Positions 1 through 9,006 of a DNA stretch of 64,000 bases are shown here, piece after piece. The DNA lies in the NCBI GenBank assembly GCA_023432225.1, contig JAEYUW010000029.1:1-64000 (forward strand), given 5' to 3'. The stretch comes from Verrucomicrobiota bacterium (GTDB lineage: Bacteria > Verrucomicrobiota > Verrucomicrobiia > Opitutales > Opitutaceae). Both the position numbers and the translations under genes were made by a program. Under the pieces are notes generated by a model that saw nothing but the letters and a program-made list of their open reading frames with translations, had not been told where the DNA came from and did not search any database. Every line of letters begins with the position of its first letter. The stretch's first letter is position 1.

Positions 1-25
1 GGGGTGCCCGACAGGGCGGGGTGTG
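1..25. repeat. Partial dispersed GGGGTG/CACCCC repeat
   Basis: The first 25 bases are the inverted copy, with one mismatch, of a segment at 28202-28226 inside the 3' part of hypC. It is therefore an end of a dispersed repeat cut by the window edge. The remaining bases before the valS stop codon show nothing else. Confidence 0.55.
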
Positions 26-52
26 TAGGGCGATGCAGGAAACACGTCACTC

Positions 53-2776
53 CTACCCGAGCGCGGCCAGCAGGCGCTCGTTCTCGGCTTTCTTGGCCTG
101 GAGGTCGGCGAGCTGCTTTTTCGCGCCTTCGAGCACGGCCGGCGGGGCCTTGCTGACGAATGCCTCGTTCGAGAGACGGGCCTCGGTGCCGGCGATGTGC
201 TTGGCGAGGGTTTCGATCTCCTTCTTCAGGCGCGCCTTTTCGGCGGCGGGATCGCCCTTGAGCTGCTTGATGAGATTCCACGAACCCAGCGCAGTCACCG
301 TGACCGGAGCGGTCGGCGACATCGCGCCGCGCGTGATGGTGGCGGCGCCGGCCATGCGTTTGATCTTGGCGAGGTTGGCATCGAGAATCGCCCAATGGGC
401 GTCGGAAGCCTCGACGACGAACTCCGAGGCCTTGTTCGCGGCTTCGCCGTGCTCGGCCTTGAAGGCGCGGACCTGCGAGACGACGGCCTTGAGCGTTTCG
501 ACCTGCGACGCGGCATTGGCGTCGATCTGCAGGCCGCGGCCGGCGAATTGCGACGGGCTCTCCAGCTGCGTGTCGCGCATGAGGAAAGTCCCTTCGGCTC
601 CGTAACCGAGCTGGTGCCAGAGCTCCTCGGTGATGAACGGGATGAACGGATGCAGCAGCAGGAGCGTCTGACGCAGCACGAGGTCCTGGATGGCGAGGCA
701 GTTGGCCTTCGTCGCCGGTTCTTGGAGCTTGGCCTTGGAGACCTCCACATACCAGTCGCAGAAATCGTTCCAGAAAAATCCATACAACGCCTGCACCGCC
801 GCGCTGAACTCGAACTGGTTGAAGCAACGGTCCACCTCGCGCGTGGTCGCGAAGAGGCGGTCGAGGATCGCATGGTCGTCGGCGTCGAACTTCGCCGGCT
901 CGATGCGCGCGAGGATGGCACCGGGCGAGGAGTTGTCGGCCATGTCGCCGCTCATCTGGCGGAAACGGCACGCGTTCCAAAGCTTGTTGCAGAAATTCTT
1001 GCCGCTCTCGATGCGGTCTTCCTGGAAGCGGATGTCCTGACCCTGCGGGGCGATGGACACGATGCCGAAGCGCAGGCCGTCGGCGCCGTATTTCGCGATG
1101 AGGTCGAGCGGGTCGGGTGAATTGCCGAGCGACTTCGACATCTTGCGACCCTGCGCGTCGCGGATGATGCCGGTGAAATACACGTCCTTGAACGGAATCC
1201 TTTTCTCCAGCGGCTCGCCCGGATGCGTGAACTCCAGACCGGCCATGATCATGCGCGCGACCCAGAAGAAGATGATGTCCGGCCCCGTCACAAGCGTGTT
1301 GGTCGGGTAGAAATAATTGTATCCGTCCCGCTCCATCGCGGCCTTGTCGGGCCAGCCGAGCGTGGCGAACGGCCAGAGCCACGACGAGGCCCAGGTGTCG
1401 AGCACGTCGTCCTCCTGCACCCAGTTGTCCTTGTCGGCCGGGCCTTCGAGGGAAACGTGAACCTTCTTCGGGTCGGCGAGATCGGCCTCGGTGAGCTTCT
1501 CCTTGTCCAAGCCCTTGGCATACCACACCGGGATGCGGTGACCCCACCAGAGCTGGCGGCTGATGCACCAGTCCTGGATGTTTTCGAGCCAGTGCAGGTA
1601 AACCTTCGACCAGCGCTCCGGGTGGAACTTGATGTGGCCGTCGCGCACGGCGGCTTTCGCTTCTTCGACGCGCGGATACTTCAGCCACCATTGCCACGTC
1701 AGGCGCGGCTCGATCGGCACGTCGGCGCGTTCGGAATAGCCGACGTTGTTCTCGTAAGGCTCTTCCTTCACGAGCGCGCCGCGCTCCTTCAGGAGTTCGG
1801 CGGCTTTCTTGCGGCCGGCGAAGCGGTCCATGCCTGCGAGTTCGGGGCCGGCGAGTTCGTTGAGCGTGCCGTCGGCGTTGAGGACGTCGATCGGCGGGAG
1901 CTTGTGGCGCTGGCCGACCTCGAAGTCGACCTTGTCGTGCGCGGGCGTGATCTTGAGTGCGCCGGAGCCGAATTCCTTGTCCACGGCGGTATCGGCGATG
2001 ATCGGAATCTCGGCCGTCGGCCCGAGCGGGCGGCGCACTTTTTTGCCGATGAGATCGGTGTAGCGCGGGTCGTCGGGGTGCACCGCGATGGCAACGTCGC
2101 CGGGAATCGTCTCGGGGCGCGTCGTCTTCACCTCGATGAAGCGACCGGGCTGATCGACGAGTTCGTAGCGCACCTGATAGAGAAAACCCTTCGCGGGCTT
2201 CATGACGACTTCCTCGTCGGAGAGCGCCGTGAGCGACACGGGGCACCAATTCACCATGCGCTTGCCGCGATAGATGTGGCCCTTCGCGAAAAGGTCGACG
2301 AACACGCCGAGCACCGCCTGCGAGTAGTGCGGGTCCATCGTGAACTGCGTGCGGCTCCAGTCGCACGAGGCGCCGAGCGCCTGCAGCTGCTTGAGGATGA
2401 TGCCGCCCTTTTCCTCGCGCCAGGACCAGACCTTCTCGAGGAATTTTTCGCGGCCGAGGTCGCGGCGATGCACCTTCTGCTTGCGCAACTCGCGTTCGAC
2501 GACGGTCTGCGTCGCGATGCCGGCGTGATCGGTGCCGGGCAGCCACATCGCCTCCTTGCCCTCGAGGCGCGCGCGGCGGATGAGGATGTCCTGGATCGTG
2601 TTGTTGAGCACGTGGCCCATCGTGAGCACGCCGGTGACATTCGGCGGCGGGATGACGATCGAGTAAGCCGGCTTGGCGGGATTGACCCGGCCCGCGAAGG
2701 CATCGGCGGATTGCCAGGCGGCATACCACTTCTTTTCGACGTCGTGCGGTTCGTAGCTCTTCGTGATCGAGGCCAT
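53..2776 (-). CDS. valS: Valyl-tRNA synthetase
   Basis: This enzyme attaches valine to tRNA-Val in the cytoplasm and edits mischarged threonine. The 907-residue length is normal for bacterial ValRS. The class I signature is present near residue 50 as PPPNVTGVLTMGH (the HIGH equivalent), and KMSKS appears mid-protein in KMSKSLGNSPDP. Other family blocks are LPGTDHAGIATQ and TRPETIPGD (editing domain), plus a C-terminal coiled-coil arm rich in Lys, Glu and Ala. The ATG at 2776 gives MASITKSYEPHDVEKKW, a typical ValRS start. The gene stands alone; the next gene on the same strand ends 85 bp upstream. Confidence 0.98.
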   Translation of the reverse strand: MASITKSYEPHDVEKKWYAAWQSADAFAGRVNPAKPAYSIVIPPPNVTGVLTMGHVLNNTIQDILIRRARLEGKEAMWLPGTDHAGIATQTVVERELRKQKVHRRDLGREKFLEKVWSWREEKGGIILKQLQALGASCDWSRTQFTMDPHYSQAVLGVFVDLFAKGHIYRGKRMVNWCPVSLTALSDEEVVMKPAKGFLYQVRYELVDQPGRFIEVKTTRPETIPGDVAIAVHPDDPRYTDLIGKKVRRPLGPTAEIPIIADTAVDKEFGSGALKITPAHDKVDFEVGQRHKLPPIDVLNADGTLNELAGPELAGMDRFAGRKKAAELLKERGALVKEEPYENNVGYSERADVPIEPRLTWQWWLKYPRVEEAKAAVRDGHIKFHPERWSKVYLHWLENIQDWCISRQLWWGHRIPVWYAKGLDKEKLTEADLADPKKVHVSLEGPADKDNWVQEDDVLDTWASSWLWPFATLGWPDKAAMERDGYNYFYPTNTLVTGPDIIFFWVARMIMAGLEFTHPGEPLEKRIPFKDVYFTGIIRDAQGRKMSKSLGNSPDPLDLIAKYGADGLRFGIVSIAPQGQDIRFQEDRIESGKNFCNKLWNACRFRQMSGDMADNSSPGAILARIEPAKFDADDHAILDRLFATTREVDRCFNQFEFSAAVQALYGFFWNDFCDWYVEVSKAKLQEPATKANCLAIQDLVLRQTLLLLHPFIPFITEELWHQLGYGAEGTFLMRDTQLESPSQFAGRGLQIDANAASQVETLKAVVSQVRAFKAEHGEAANKASEFVVEASDAHWAILDANLAKIKRMAGAATITRGAMSPTAPVTVTALGSWNLIKQLKGDPAAEKARLKKEIETLAKHIAGTEARLSNEAFVSKAPPAVLEGAKKQLADLQAKKAENERLLAALG

Positions 2777-2861
2777 GGGAGAAATTTAGCCGGCCAGTGA
2801 AAGCCGCCTCCCCTGCCCTGACAAGCCCTGTTCCTGACCAGCGGCGCGGGCGCGCCCGCGC

Positions 2862-3740
2862 TCAGTTAAATTCTTCCAGCTCGAAGACCAGCTGGTTGCG
2901 CGCATCGATCGGCAACGCGATGAAATGAGCTTGGGCAAGAGCCTCGGCACACTCGTCACCGAGGAGGAAGCGCAGGAACAACTGCAATCGCGGCGCAGCC
3001 TCGCGGCGAAAGCTCACATACAGCGGCAGCCGCAGCGGATAGCCGCCGTCGTGAAGGCTCTCGGGCGTCGGCAGGTGCGCCGACTCGCGCACGCTGGGCG
3101 CGAGCGCCACCGCGCGCAGTCCGCTGTTCGCTTCCGGCACGGCGGGCACGAGGCCGATGCCGTTGTCGGAGGTCCGCACGCGGTCCAGCACGCGCTCGAG
3201 CGTGGCGGTGCTCGCGAGCGGTTTCAGGTCGGCGTTGTTCAACACCAGACGCCGAAACAGCGGGAGCGTGAGGGCGGCTCGCGGCTCCATCGCCTGAATG
3301 GCAATCGCGCGCGTGCGCCATTCCCCGGTGAGGCCGAGTTCACCCCACTGCGTGAAATTCTCGGCGCCGGTGGCGGCAAAGATCCCGCGCACCTGGGCGA
3401 GCGTGAGTTGGGTGACGGGGAGGTTGTCAGACACCACCAGCACGATGGGCTGGTAAGCGATGACACGAGTGAGAAGCGGATCGCCCGGCGCCGCCTCTCC
3501 GGGCGGCAACGCGAACAAACCAATATCGGCGTCGCCGGAGCGCAGACGATCCAGTCCCGTCCGCGTGCCGGCCAGCAACGAGGTGACCGTCACGCTGTTT
3601 TCGCGGCCGAATTTTTCCACCGCCGCGACGAAGGCCGGGCCGAGCAGGTCGGAACCGGCCACGCGAATTTCGGCCGCCTAGGCCGCGCCCGCGAGCGTGG
3701 CAGTGAGCAGAAGCAGGCGAAAAGCGTGCCGCGCGAACAT
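2862..3740 (-). CDS. PstS-like periplasmic substrate-binding protein with in-frame TAG after the signal peptide
   Basis: The 266 codons from 2862 to 3662 resemble PBP_like_2/PstS-type phosphate-binding proteins (VAGSDLLGPAF start, repeated lobes, a TSDNGIGLVPA segment). Directly upstream in the same frame are codons AAEIR, then TAG at 3678-3680, then a perfect 20-residue signal peptide beginning MFARHAFRLLLL with ATG at 3740. That ATG lies 2 bp after the stop codon of the tyrosine-kinase gene, as expected for a coupled gene. The intact gene would read LAGAA-x-AAEIRV, where a CAG (Gln) codon changed to TAG explains everything. As read, only a GTG at 3662 could start the mature part, and it would lack export. 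It is a recent pseudogene, a sequence error or an amber-suppressed gene. The product may bind phosphate or serve the polysaccharide system; this is inference. Confidence 0.75.
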
Positions 3741-3742
3741 GT

Positions 3743-5899
3743 TCAAGCGCGCGGACGCCGCTCGCTCTTCTCGGTCAGATCGAGCTGCTCCGGCTCGCGG
3801 CCGCCCTGGCGGCGGGCCTTTTTCGTCTCCGTGTCGTGGGAATAATACGAGTAGTTGGCGGTGTAGTAGCCGTAGTCTTCGCCGGTGCCGTGCGGCACTT
3901 GATTGAGCACGACGCCGATGACCGGCGCCTTCACGCTGTCGATGATTTGTTTCGCCCGCTGCACCATGCTCGCGGGATTGCGGCGGTGCTGGATGAGCAG
4001 GACGGTGCCGTCGGCGATGCTGGCGAGCACGGACGCGTCGCTCACGCCGATGATCGGAGGCGAATCGAAAAGGATCTTGTCGTAGCGGCCTTTGAATTCC
4101 GCGACGAGTTCCCGGAGCTTGTTGGCGTAAAGCAGGCTGAGCGTCACGTTGGCAGCGGTGCCGGCGGTGATCAGGTCGAGGCCGGTGTCGTCGCGCCGCA
4201 CGCAGTCGGTCCAAGCGACTTTATTGAGCAGTATATCCGTCAGGCCGGGATCACGCGGGAGTTCCGCGAGGCGGTGTTGCGTGGGGCGGCGGACGTCGGA
4301 ATCGATCAACAAGACCTTCTCCCCGGCGTTGGTCATCGTGAGCGCGAGTTGGCGCAGCGTCGTGGATTTACCTTCGCCCGGCCCGGCCGAGAAAATGCTG
4401 AGCGCCACCGGCTGCCCAGCGCGCAGCGCGAGGTTCAGGTTCGTTTGCAGCACGCGGAATGGCTCGCCCTCGGGCGAGCCGGCATCGTGCTTCTCGGCGG
4501 GCGAGCGCTGGAAAGGAATCACGCCCAACACGGGCAGGTTCAGCTTCGATTCGACGTCGGCAACGTTGCGGAAACTCGTGTCGAAGTATTCGACGAGCAC
4601 CGCCGCACCGACGCCCAGGATCAAACCGAAGACCGCGGCAAAGAGAAGATTCAGCGTCCAGTTGGGTTTCGAAGGGAAGCGCGGCGCTTCCGCGACGTTG
4701 AGAATCTCGATCGTCTTCTTCGGAACCTGGAAATCGATTTCGCGCTGGCGCAGCGTGAGCTTGAGCGTCGTGAGCAGGCGCTGTTCGTCGTCGAGCTTGG
4801 TGGCGGCTTCCTCGAAGGGGCGCATCCGTTCGCGCGCGGAGAGGATTTGGTCGACCTTGGCTTGCGCGAGCTGGCGCTCGAGCTCGATCACGCGGGCCTC
4901 GGACTCCTGGAACGCCATCTCGAGCGAGGTCTCGTAGCCGGCGAGTTGACGGTCGAGTTGCTCTTCGATTTTTCCGCGGGCATCGACGGCGGCGATGAGG
5001 TCGGGGTGCGCCTCGCCCAGGCGGCCTTTGAGGCGCGTGAGATTCTGGTCGGCGACGAGAAAGGCCTGGAGGAGATTCTGGATGTTCGCGTCGGCGATGA
5101 GCTCGGAGTTGACCAAGTTGCGCCGCTCCGCGACGGGGATGGTTTTGAAGCGCTCCCAGCGGGTCTTGCGGCCGATGGCGTCGACGCGGAGCGCAATGAG
5201 TGAGTTCTGCATCTGGCGCAGGCGCTCGATCTCCATGTCGGAGTAGCGCTGGTTCAGGTCGACGCCGGAAATATCGAGATCCTTGCGGAGCTTTTCCACG
5301 CGATCGCGCTGGGCGACCACGACCTGTTCCTGTTTCTCAAGTTCACCGCGGAGCTTGGCGAGGCCTTCGCGCTGCTCGGAGGTGGCGAGGTCGACGCGAT
5401 CGTTGGCGTAGACGCGCGCGATCTCGTTCGCGATGGAGGCGGCGAGCTGCGGGTCGCGGGCCTGGACATTGAGCTCGATGAGCGAGGTGGCCCGACGCGA
5501 CTCGGGCGTGAACATCTTCTTGGTGAGATACTGATAGGTGATCGCCGAAGGCCAGGACTGCCCGTCGCTCATCTGCCGGCCGATAACGTCGTTCAGCTTC
5601 AGGTTTTCGATGACGCGGTAGAGAATTTTTTCCGACTGCAGAATCTCGAACTGATCCTGAATGAAATACGGGTCGTAGTAGGACGAGTTCTGGTTCTGGA
5701 AGAGCTTCACTTCGCTTTCCGGTTTCTCGACGCGGATCTTCGCGGTGGCGACATACCACTTCGGCAACAGAGCCGTAACGCCCGCCGTGGTGATGAGCAC
5801 CAGTCCGAACACCAGCAACACGAGCGAGAGACGCAGGCGCAGCAGCCCGAGGAAGTCGCTGAGGGTCGCGGAGCCGGGACCGGAGGTGGGCGAAGCCAT
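3743..5899 (-). CDS. Polysaccharide co-polymerase / tyrosine autokinase (Wzc-CpsD type)
   Basis: This 718-residue inner-membrane protein matches Wzc-type kinases that control exopolysaccharide chain length and export. An N-terminal Wzz domain starts with a transmembrane helix (LSLVLLVFGLVLI). A long periplasmic coiled coil follows, then a second helix (LLFAAVFGLILGVGAAVL) and a cytoplasmic BY-kinase domain. That domain has Walker A SAGPGEGKST (about 505-513), Walker A' VLLIDSDVRRP and Walker B ILFDSPP. The C-terminus carries a tyrosine cluster (DYGYYTANYSYYSH, about 675-686), the usual autophosphorylation site. It lies 18 bp after an outer-membrane barrel gene and 2 bp before the PstS-like gene. 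No polymerase or flippase is in the window, so the locus is only part of a polysaccharide system. Confidence 0.9.
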   Translation of the reverse strand: MASPTSGPGSATLSDFLGLLRLRLSLVLLVFGLVLITTAGVTALLPKWYVATAKIRVEKPESEVKLFQNQNSSYYDPYFIQDQFEILQSEKILYRVIENLKLNDVIGRQMSDGQSWPSAITYQYLTKKMFTPESRRATSLIELNVQARDPQLAASIANEIARVYANDRVDLATSEQREGLAKLRGELEKQEQVVVAQRDRVEKLRKDLDISGVDLNQRYSDMEIERLRQMQNSLIALRVDAIGRKTRWERFKTIPVAERRNLVNSELIADANIQNLLQAFLVADQNLTRLKGRLGEAHPDLIAAVDARGKIEEQLDRQLAGYETSLEMAFQESEARVIELERQLAQAKVDQILSARERMRPFEEAATKLDDEQRLLTTLKLTLRQREIDFQVPKKTIEILNVAEAPRFPSKPNWTLNLLFAAVFGLILGVGAAVLVEYFDTSFRNVADVESKLNLPVLGVIPFQRSPAEKHDAGSPEGEPFRVLQTNLNLALRAGQPVALSIFSAGPGEGKSTTLRQLALTMTNAGEKVLLIDSDVRRPTQHRLAELPRDPGLTDILLNKVAWTDCVRRDDTGLDLITAGTAANVTLSLLYANKLRELVAEFKGRYDKILFDSPPIIGVSDASVLASIADGTVLLIQHRRNPASMVQRAKQIIDSVKAPVIGVVLNQVPHGTGEDYGYYTANYSYYSHDTETKKARRQGGREPEQLDLTEKSERRPRA

Positions 5900-5917
5900 T
5901 GCGGCGACGTAACGCCG

Positions 5918-7093
5918 TTAGAACGAGAAGCGAGCCGAAACCCCGTAGCGGGTGCGATCCTGCTCGCGGCTCGGGTCGTCGGAGTTCACTTGATCGGAGT
6001 CGATCGTCGCGCTCACGACCCAATTTTTCGTCGGCAGCCACGACAGGGCGAACCCGACGCGTGACGTCGTCTCGTCGACATCGGCGACGCCGGCGCGGCC
6101 CTGCAGTTGAGAGGGTTCCCACGTGACCGAACCGGACGCGCTGATCAGCGGGGTGAGTCGGTGCTGCACGTTCACGAAGAAGCGGTTCACCTTCGTGTCG
6201 GTGAAGCGCAGCACGTCAGAGGCTTCTTCCAACGTGTAGACGTAGCCGGCGGCGACAAAGGAACTGTCGCTGTAGGCGTAGCGCGTGCTGAGCTCAGCGT
6301 AGGGCGCGGTGGTGTCGCTCTCGCCTTCGCGCGTGCGATCCTCGAGGCCGGCGCGGGCGCTCAGGGTGAGCTTCTGGTTGGGATTGTGATCGGCCCCCGC
6401 GAGGAAGAAGTGCGAGCGCTTGTCCTTGCTGGCCGAGCCCTGGCTGTAGCCGACGTTCTGGTAGCGATACTCGCCGACGAGCTTGGTTTCCGGCAGGAGC
6501 GAAAAAGCGGCTTCGAGACCCGCGAGATGTTCCATGCGATCGAGCTGCGCCGCGAGCGACGCGAGATCGTAGGCGAAGTCGAGATTGCGATACTTCAGCG
6601 TCAGGATCGTCTTCGGGTTCAACGCCGTGACGAAGCGCGCGTTGAACTGGTTCATCTTGAACGACTGGTCGGTGTTGAGCGGCAGACCGGCGAGGAGCGA
6701 CTGGGGATTCTTCGAGATCTGGTAGCTGTCGCTGACGTCGATGTTGCTCGTGCTGCTGAACGCATGCGCGATGCGCGCGGTGACGGTGTGGCTCGTGAGG
6801 TTCTTCTTGCCGGGCCGGTCGACAAAGTGATCCAAGCTGAGATCGTAACTCGCCGAGAGGAACGTCTGATCGTCGAGCGAACCGTTGTAGCTGATCGAAG
6901 GCGTGACCGAATAAACCACGCTGTCGATCTCCGCCGTGGCCGCGCCGAAGATGTTCGAATCATGCGACACCGACGCACCGAGGCGATACGACAGCGCCTT
7001 GCCCTGGTCTTGCTCCGGGATCGGAGCGTAAACCGCAAAAGAGAGGGCCGGGAACAGCGCCGCAAAGGCAACCAAGCGAAGCGGGGATTTCAT
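5918..7093 (-). CDS. Putative outer-membrane beta-barrel protein (BBP2-like)
   Basis: The ATG at 7093 gives a signal peptide (MKSPLRLVAFAALFPALSFA) and a mature protein of about 370 residues. It is built of alternating hydrophobic and polar strands ending in an aromatic residue (VSARFSF), the mark of a BAM-inserted barrel. The SHDSNIFG segment and repeated strand pairs resemble BBP2_2 or EpsL-like barrels found in exosortase-linked polysaccharide loci. A longer start at 7126 is possible but would place a polar stretch before the signal peptide. It is immediately upstream of the tyrosine-kinase gene, so it may help polysaccharide reach the surface. The exact role is not visible. Confidence 0.7.
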   Translation of the reverse strand: MKSPLRLVAFAALFPALSFAVYAPIPEQDQGKALSYRLGASVSHDSNIFGAATAEIDSVVYSVTPSISYNGSLDDQTFLSASYDLSLDHFVDRPGKKNLTSHTVTARIAHAFSSTSNIDVSDSYQISKNPQSLLAGLPLNTDQSFKMNQFNARFVTALNPKTILTLKYRNLDFAYDLASLAAQLDRMEHLAGLEAAFSLLPETKLVGEYRYQNVGYSQGSASKDKRSHFFLAGADHNPNQKLTLSARAGLEDRTREGESDTTAPYAELSTRYAYSDSSFVAAGYVYTLEEASDVLRFTDTKVNRFFVNVQHRLTPLISASGSVTWEPSQLQGRAGVADVDETTSRVGFALSWLPTKNWVVSATIDSDQVNSDDPSREQDRTRYGVSARFSF

Positions 7094-7151
7094 AGTCGCG
7101 CAGGAGGATATCCGAACGCCGAGCAAGCCCCCTCACCTGGGGTGACGCAAT

Positions 7152-8927
7152 TCAATTTCCCCTGGGCCGAAAGGCCCCCGGGTCGACCAGCAGCACCATG
7201 TTCTCGGTCAGCCGCTGCGGTGTGCCGCTCAACGGGAAATTGGCCGGCATGCGTCGCGTGACGAGTCCCGCGTAAACCGCGCCCCACCCGCCCGTGTCCG
7301 ACAGCGTGCGAATCGCGTCCTCGCGACGAGCCGCCAACTCGGTGAAAAACGGACGATCCAACGTCACCGGCGTCAACAGCAGCGCACCAACGGGCTGTTG
7401 CACGGTGATCTCATAGAAATCGCGCAGACGCTCCGGCTTGGCCCAGACGCGCTGCTGACCATACCACGCCGTGCCCGCCGGCACATCCGTCGCGATCGTC
7501 ACTCCCGGCTGGAAACGCATCGCAGTGTCGCGCCGGAGCTCCATGAAGAGATTCGGGAAATACGGCGGATAATAGAAATGCACTTTCCGCGGCTCCAGGC
7601 AGTCGCGCACCAGCGGCAGCGCCTGTAACGCGAGCAACCCCGTCACCACCCAGCGCCAGTGCAGCGCGAGCGCCGTCTGACTCGACACGAGCACGGCAAA
7701 AAAACCCGCGCCAAACACGATCAGCAACGGCGCCAGATAATACGCCGGCAGCCGCGGGCTCTCTCCCGAGCTGAAGAAGGGCTGCGCCGCCAACAACACG
7801 AGCGCGGTGACCGCAAAGCACCAGCGCACGCGATTGGTCGGTCCGTGTCGGAACTGATAAGCGAGCCCCGCGACAAAAAAAGCCGTGAAGAGCAGCCCGC
7901 CACCCGACCAGAGGCGCTCCTTCAAATTGCGCTCCAGACCCGTGAGGCCCTTGTTGCCAAGTTTCTTGAGATCGAGGCCGACGGCCTCCGCGCTGGCCGT
8001 GTTGCGCGCGATACTCGGCAACGCCGTCACATCGTCGGCTTTCAGGGCGAGATTCTGCCAGGCCAGCCCGAGCGGATGGCCGGCCACCGCGACGTTTCGC
8101 GCGAGCCACGGCGCCATCAACAGCAGCATCACGCCAACAAACACTCCGAGCGCCGGCCACCGCGCCGCGCCGCGAAAACGCCAGGCGAGATAGCCCGCGA
8201 GCACGAGACCCGCGAGACCGGCCGAATACTCCGTGAGAAACAGCAAGGCGCTGAGCGCGCCGAGTGCGCCAGCCCGCCACGCCAGCGAGCGATCGAACAC
8301 CGGATAATCTTCCGCCCACAGCTCCTCCCCGTCCGCCAGCATGCCGAACAACGCGAGCAACAGCACCATCAGCAGCGGCAATCCGCTCACCACGACCGTC
8401 TGTTGCCACAGCGTCACCGACACCGCGACGCCGGCAGCCGCGAGCCACGCCACGCGCTCGTCGAAAAGCCGCCGCGCGAGCCGCCACGTCAGCCAGACCG
8501 CGAACCAGAACAAAACCAGGTTAACCGCGAGCACGAGGTAGTCCGGTGCCCAGCCATTCGGCGGCGCCGGCGTGTGCTCCCAGATTTTCCCCGGCGCGAG
8601 TTTGAAACCCAGCGCGAGCACCAGCGGATAAAGCGGCGCGTGATACAGCTCCGGATACAGCTGCGTTTCACTCAACGGCACGCCGCGCGCCCGCATTACC
8701 GCGTAGGTCTGCGGATAATTCACGCGCGTCGTGAAGCCCTGCCCTTGGGCGATTTGCCGGCCGAGTTCGACCTGCTGGAGCGTCCACTCGTTCGGCGGCC
8801 CGTGAAATTGCTTCCACGAGAAAACCAAAGTCAGCGACAGCGCCGCGATCACGAGCACCGCCGCGCGCAGTCCGCGTGCGCCCGCACCCTGCTCGAGCCA
8901 GAGGATGAATTCCTGCGTCGATCTCAT
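7152..8927 (-). CDS. Polytopic membrane protein, putative GT-C/GT39-like glycosyltransferase
   Basis: A protein of about 591 residues with roughly eleven hydrophobic helices and a large soluble C-terminal region, the layout of GT-C enzymes that use polyprenyl-phosphate sugars. The N-terminal helix (AVLVIAALSLTLVFSW) is followed by a periplasmic loop (WTLQQVELGRQIAQGQGF) of the kind found in PMT_2 proteins. The conserved acidic pair of GT39 enzymes is not clear. The ATG at 8927 (MRSTQEFILW) was chosen. The frame stays open upstream to 8990, but those codons come from a dispersed palindrome (8935-8992) and are probably not coding. It sits 5' of the barrel and kinase genes on the same strand. 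Confidence 0.6.
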   Translation of the reverse strand: MRSTQEFILWLEQGAGARGLRAAVLVIAALSLTLVFSWKQFHGPPNEWTLQQVELGRQIAQGQGFTTRVNYPQTYAVMRARGVPLSETQLYPELYHAPLYPLVLALGFKLAPGKIWEHTPAPPNGWAPDYLVLAVNLVLFWFAVWLTWRLARRLFDERVAWLAAAGVAVSVTLWQQTVVVSGLPLLMVLLLALFGMLADGEELWAEDYPVFDRSLAWRAGALGALSALLFLTEYSAGLAGLVLAGYLAWRFRGAARWPALGVFVGVMLLLMAPWLARNVAVAGHPLGLAWQNLALKADDVTALPSIARNTASAEAVGLDLKKLGNKGLTGLERNLKERLWSGGGLLFTAFFVAGLAYQFRHGPTNRVRWCFAVTALVLLAAQPFFSSGESPRLPAYYLAPLLIVFGAGFFAVLVSSQTALALHWRWVVTGLLALQALPLVRDCLEPRKVHFYYPPYFPNLFMELRRDTAMRFQPGVTIATDVPAGTAWYGQQRVWAKPERLRDFYEITVQQPVGALLLTPVTLDRPFFTELAARREDAIRTLSDTGGWGAVYAGLVTRRMPANFPLSGTPQRLTENMVLLVDPGAFRPRGN

Positions 8928-8934
8928 CGCTGCG

Positions 8935-8992
8935 GGTGGAGCGACTTGACCGCAAGACGCTCCGAACGCGTTGAGGTCAACGCGTTCCACCT
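8935..8992. repeat. GGTGGAACGCGTT palindrome family, paired copy
   Basis: Two imperfect palindromes sit back to back. The better half is GAACGCGTTGAGGTCAACGC followed by GTTCCACCT. The outer ends are GGTGGA and TCCACC. Related copies lie at 25248-25324, 28106-28167 and 57602-57661. It falls between the GT-C gene and the response-regulator gene. Confidence 0.75.
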
Positions 8993-9006
8993 CTGCCAGA
9001 GCGCGC

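Noticed and set aside
1223..2800. A 525-codon frame opposite valS
   Set aside because: It is a mirror of the valS coding strand in GC-rich DNA, with no domain or start signal. Similar long antisense frames occur opposite hyaB, the MtrB-like gene and the DUF4450 gene (for example 20738-23626, 15336-17414, 53424-56495).
2862..3662. Treating the PstS-like gene as complete from the GTG at 3662
   Set aside because: That start would leave no signal peptide, while a perfect one lies in frame just upstream of the TAG.
8927..8990. Upstream extension of the GT-C protein (MERVDLNAF...)
   Set aside because: These codons are the translated GGTGGAACGCGTT repeat; the first Met after it fits the membrane topology better.
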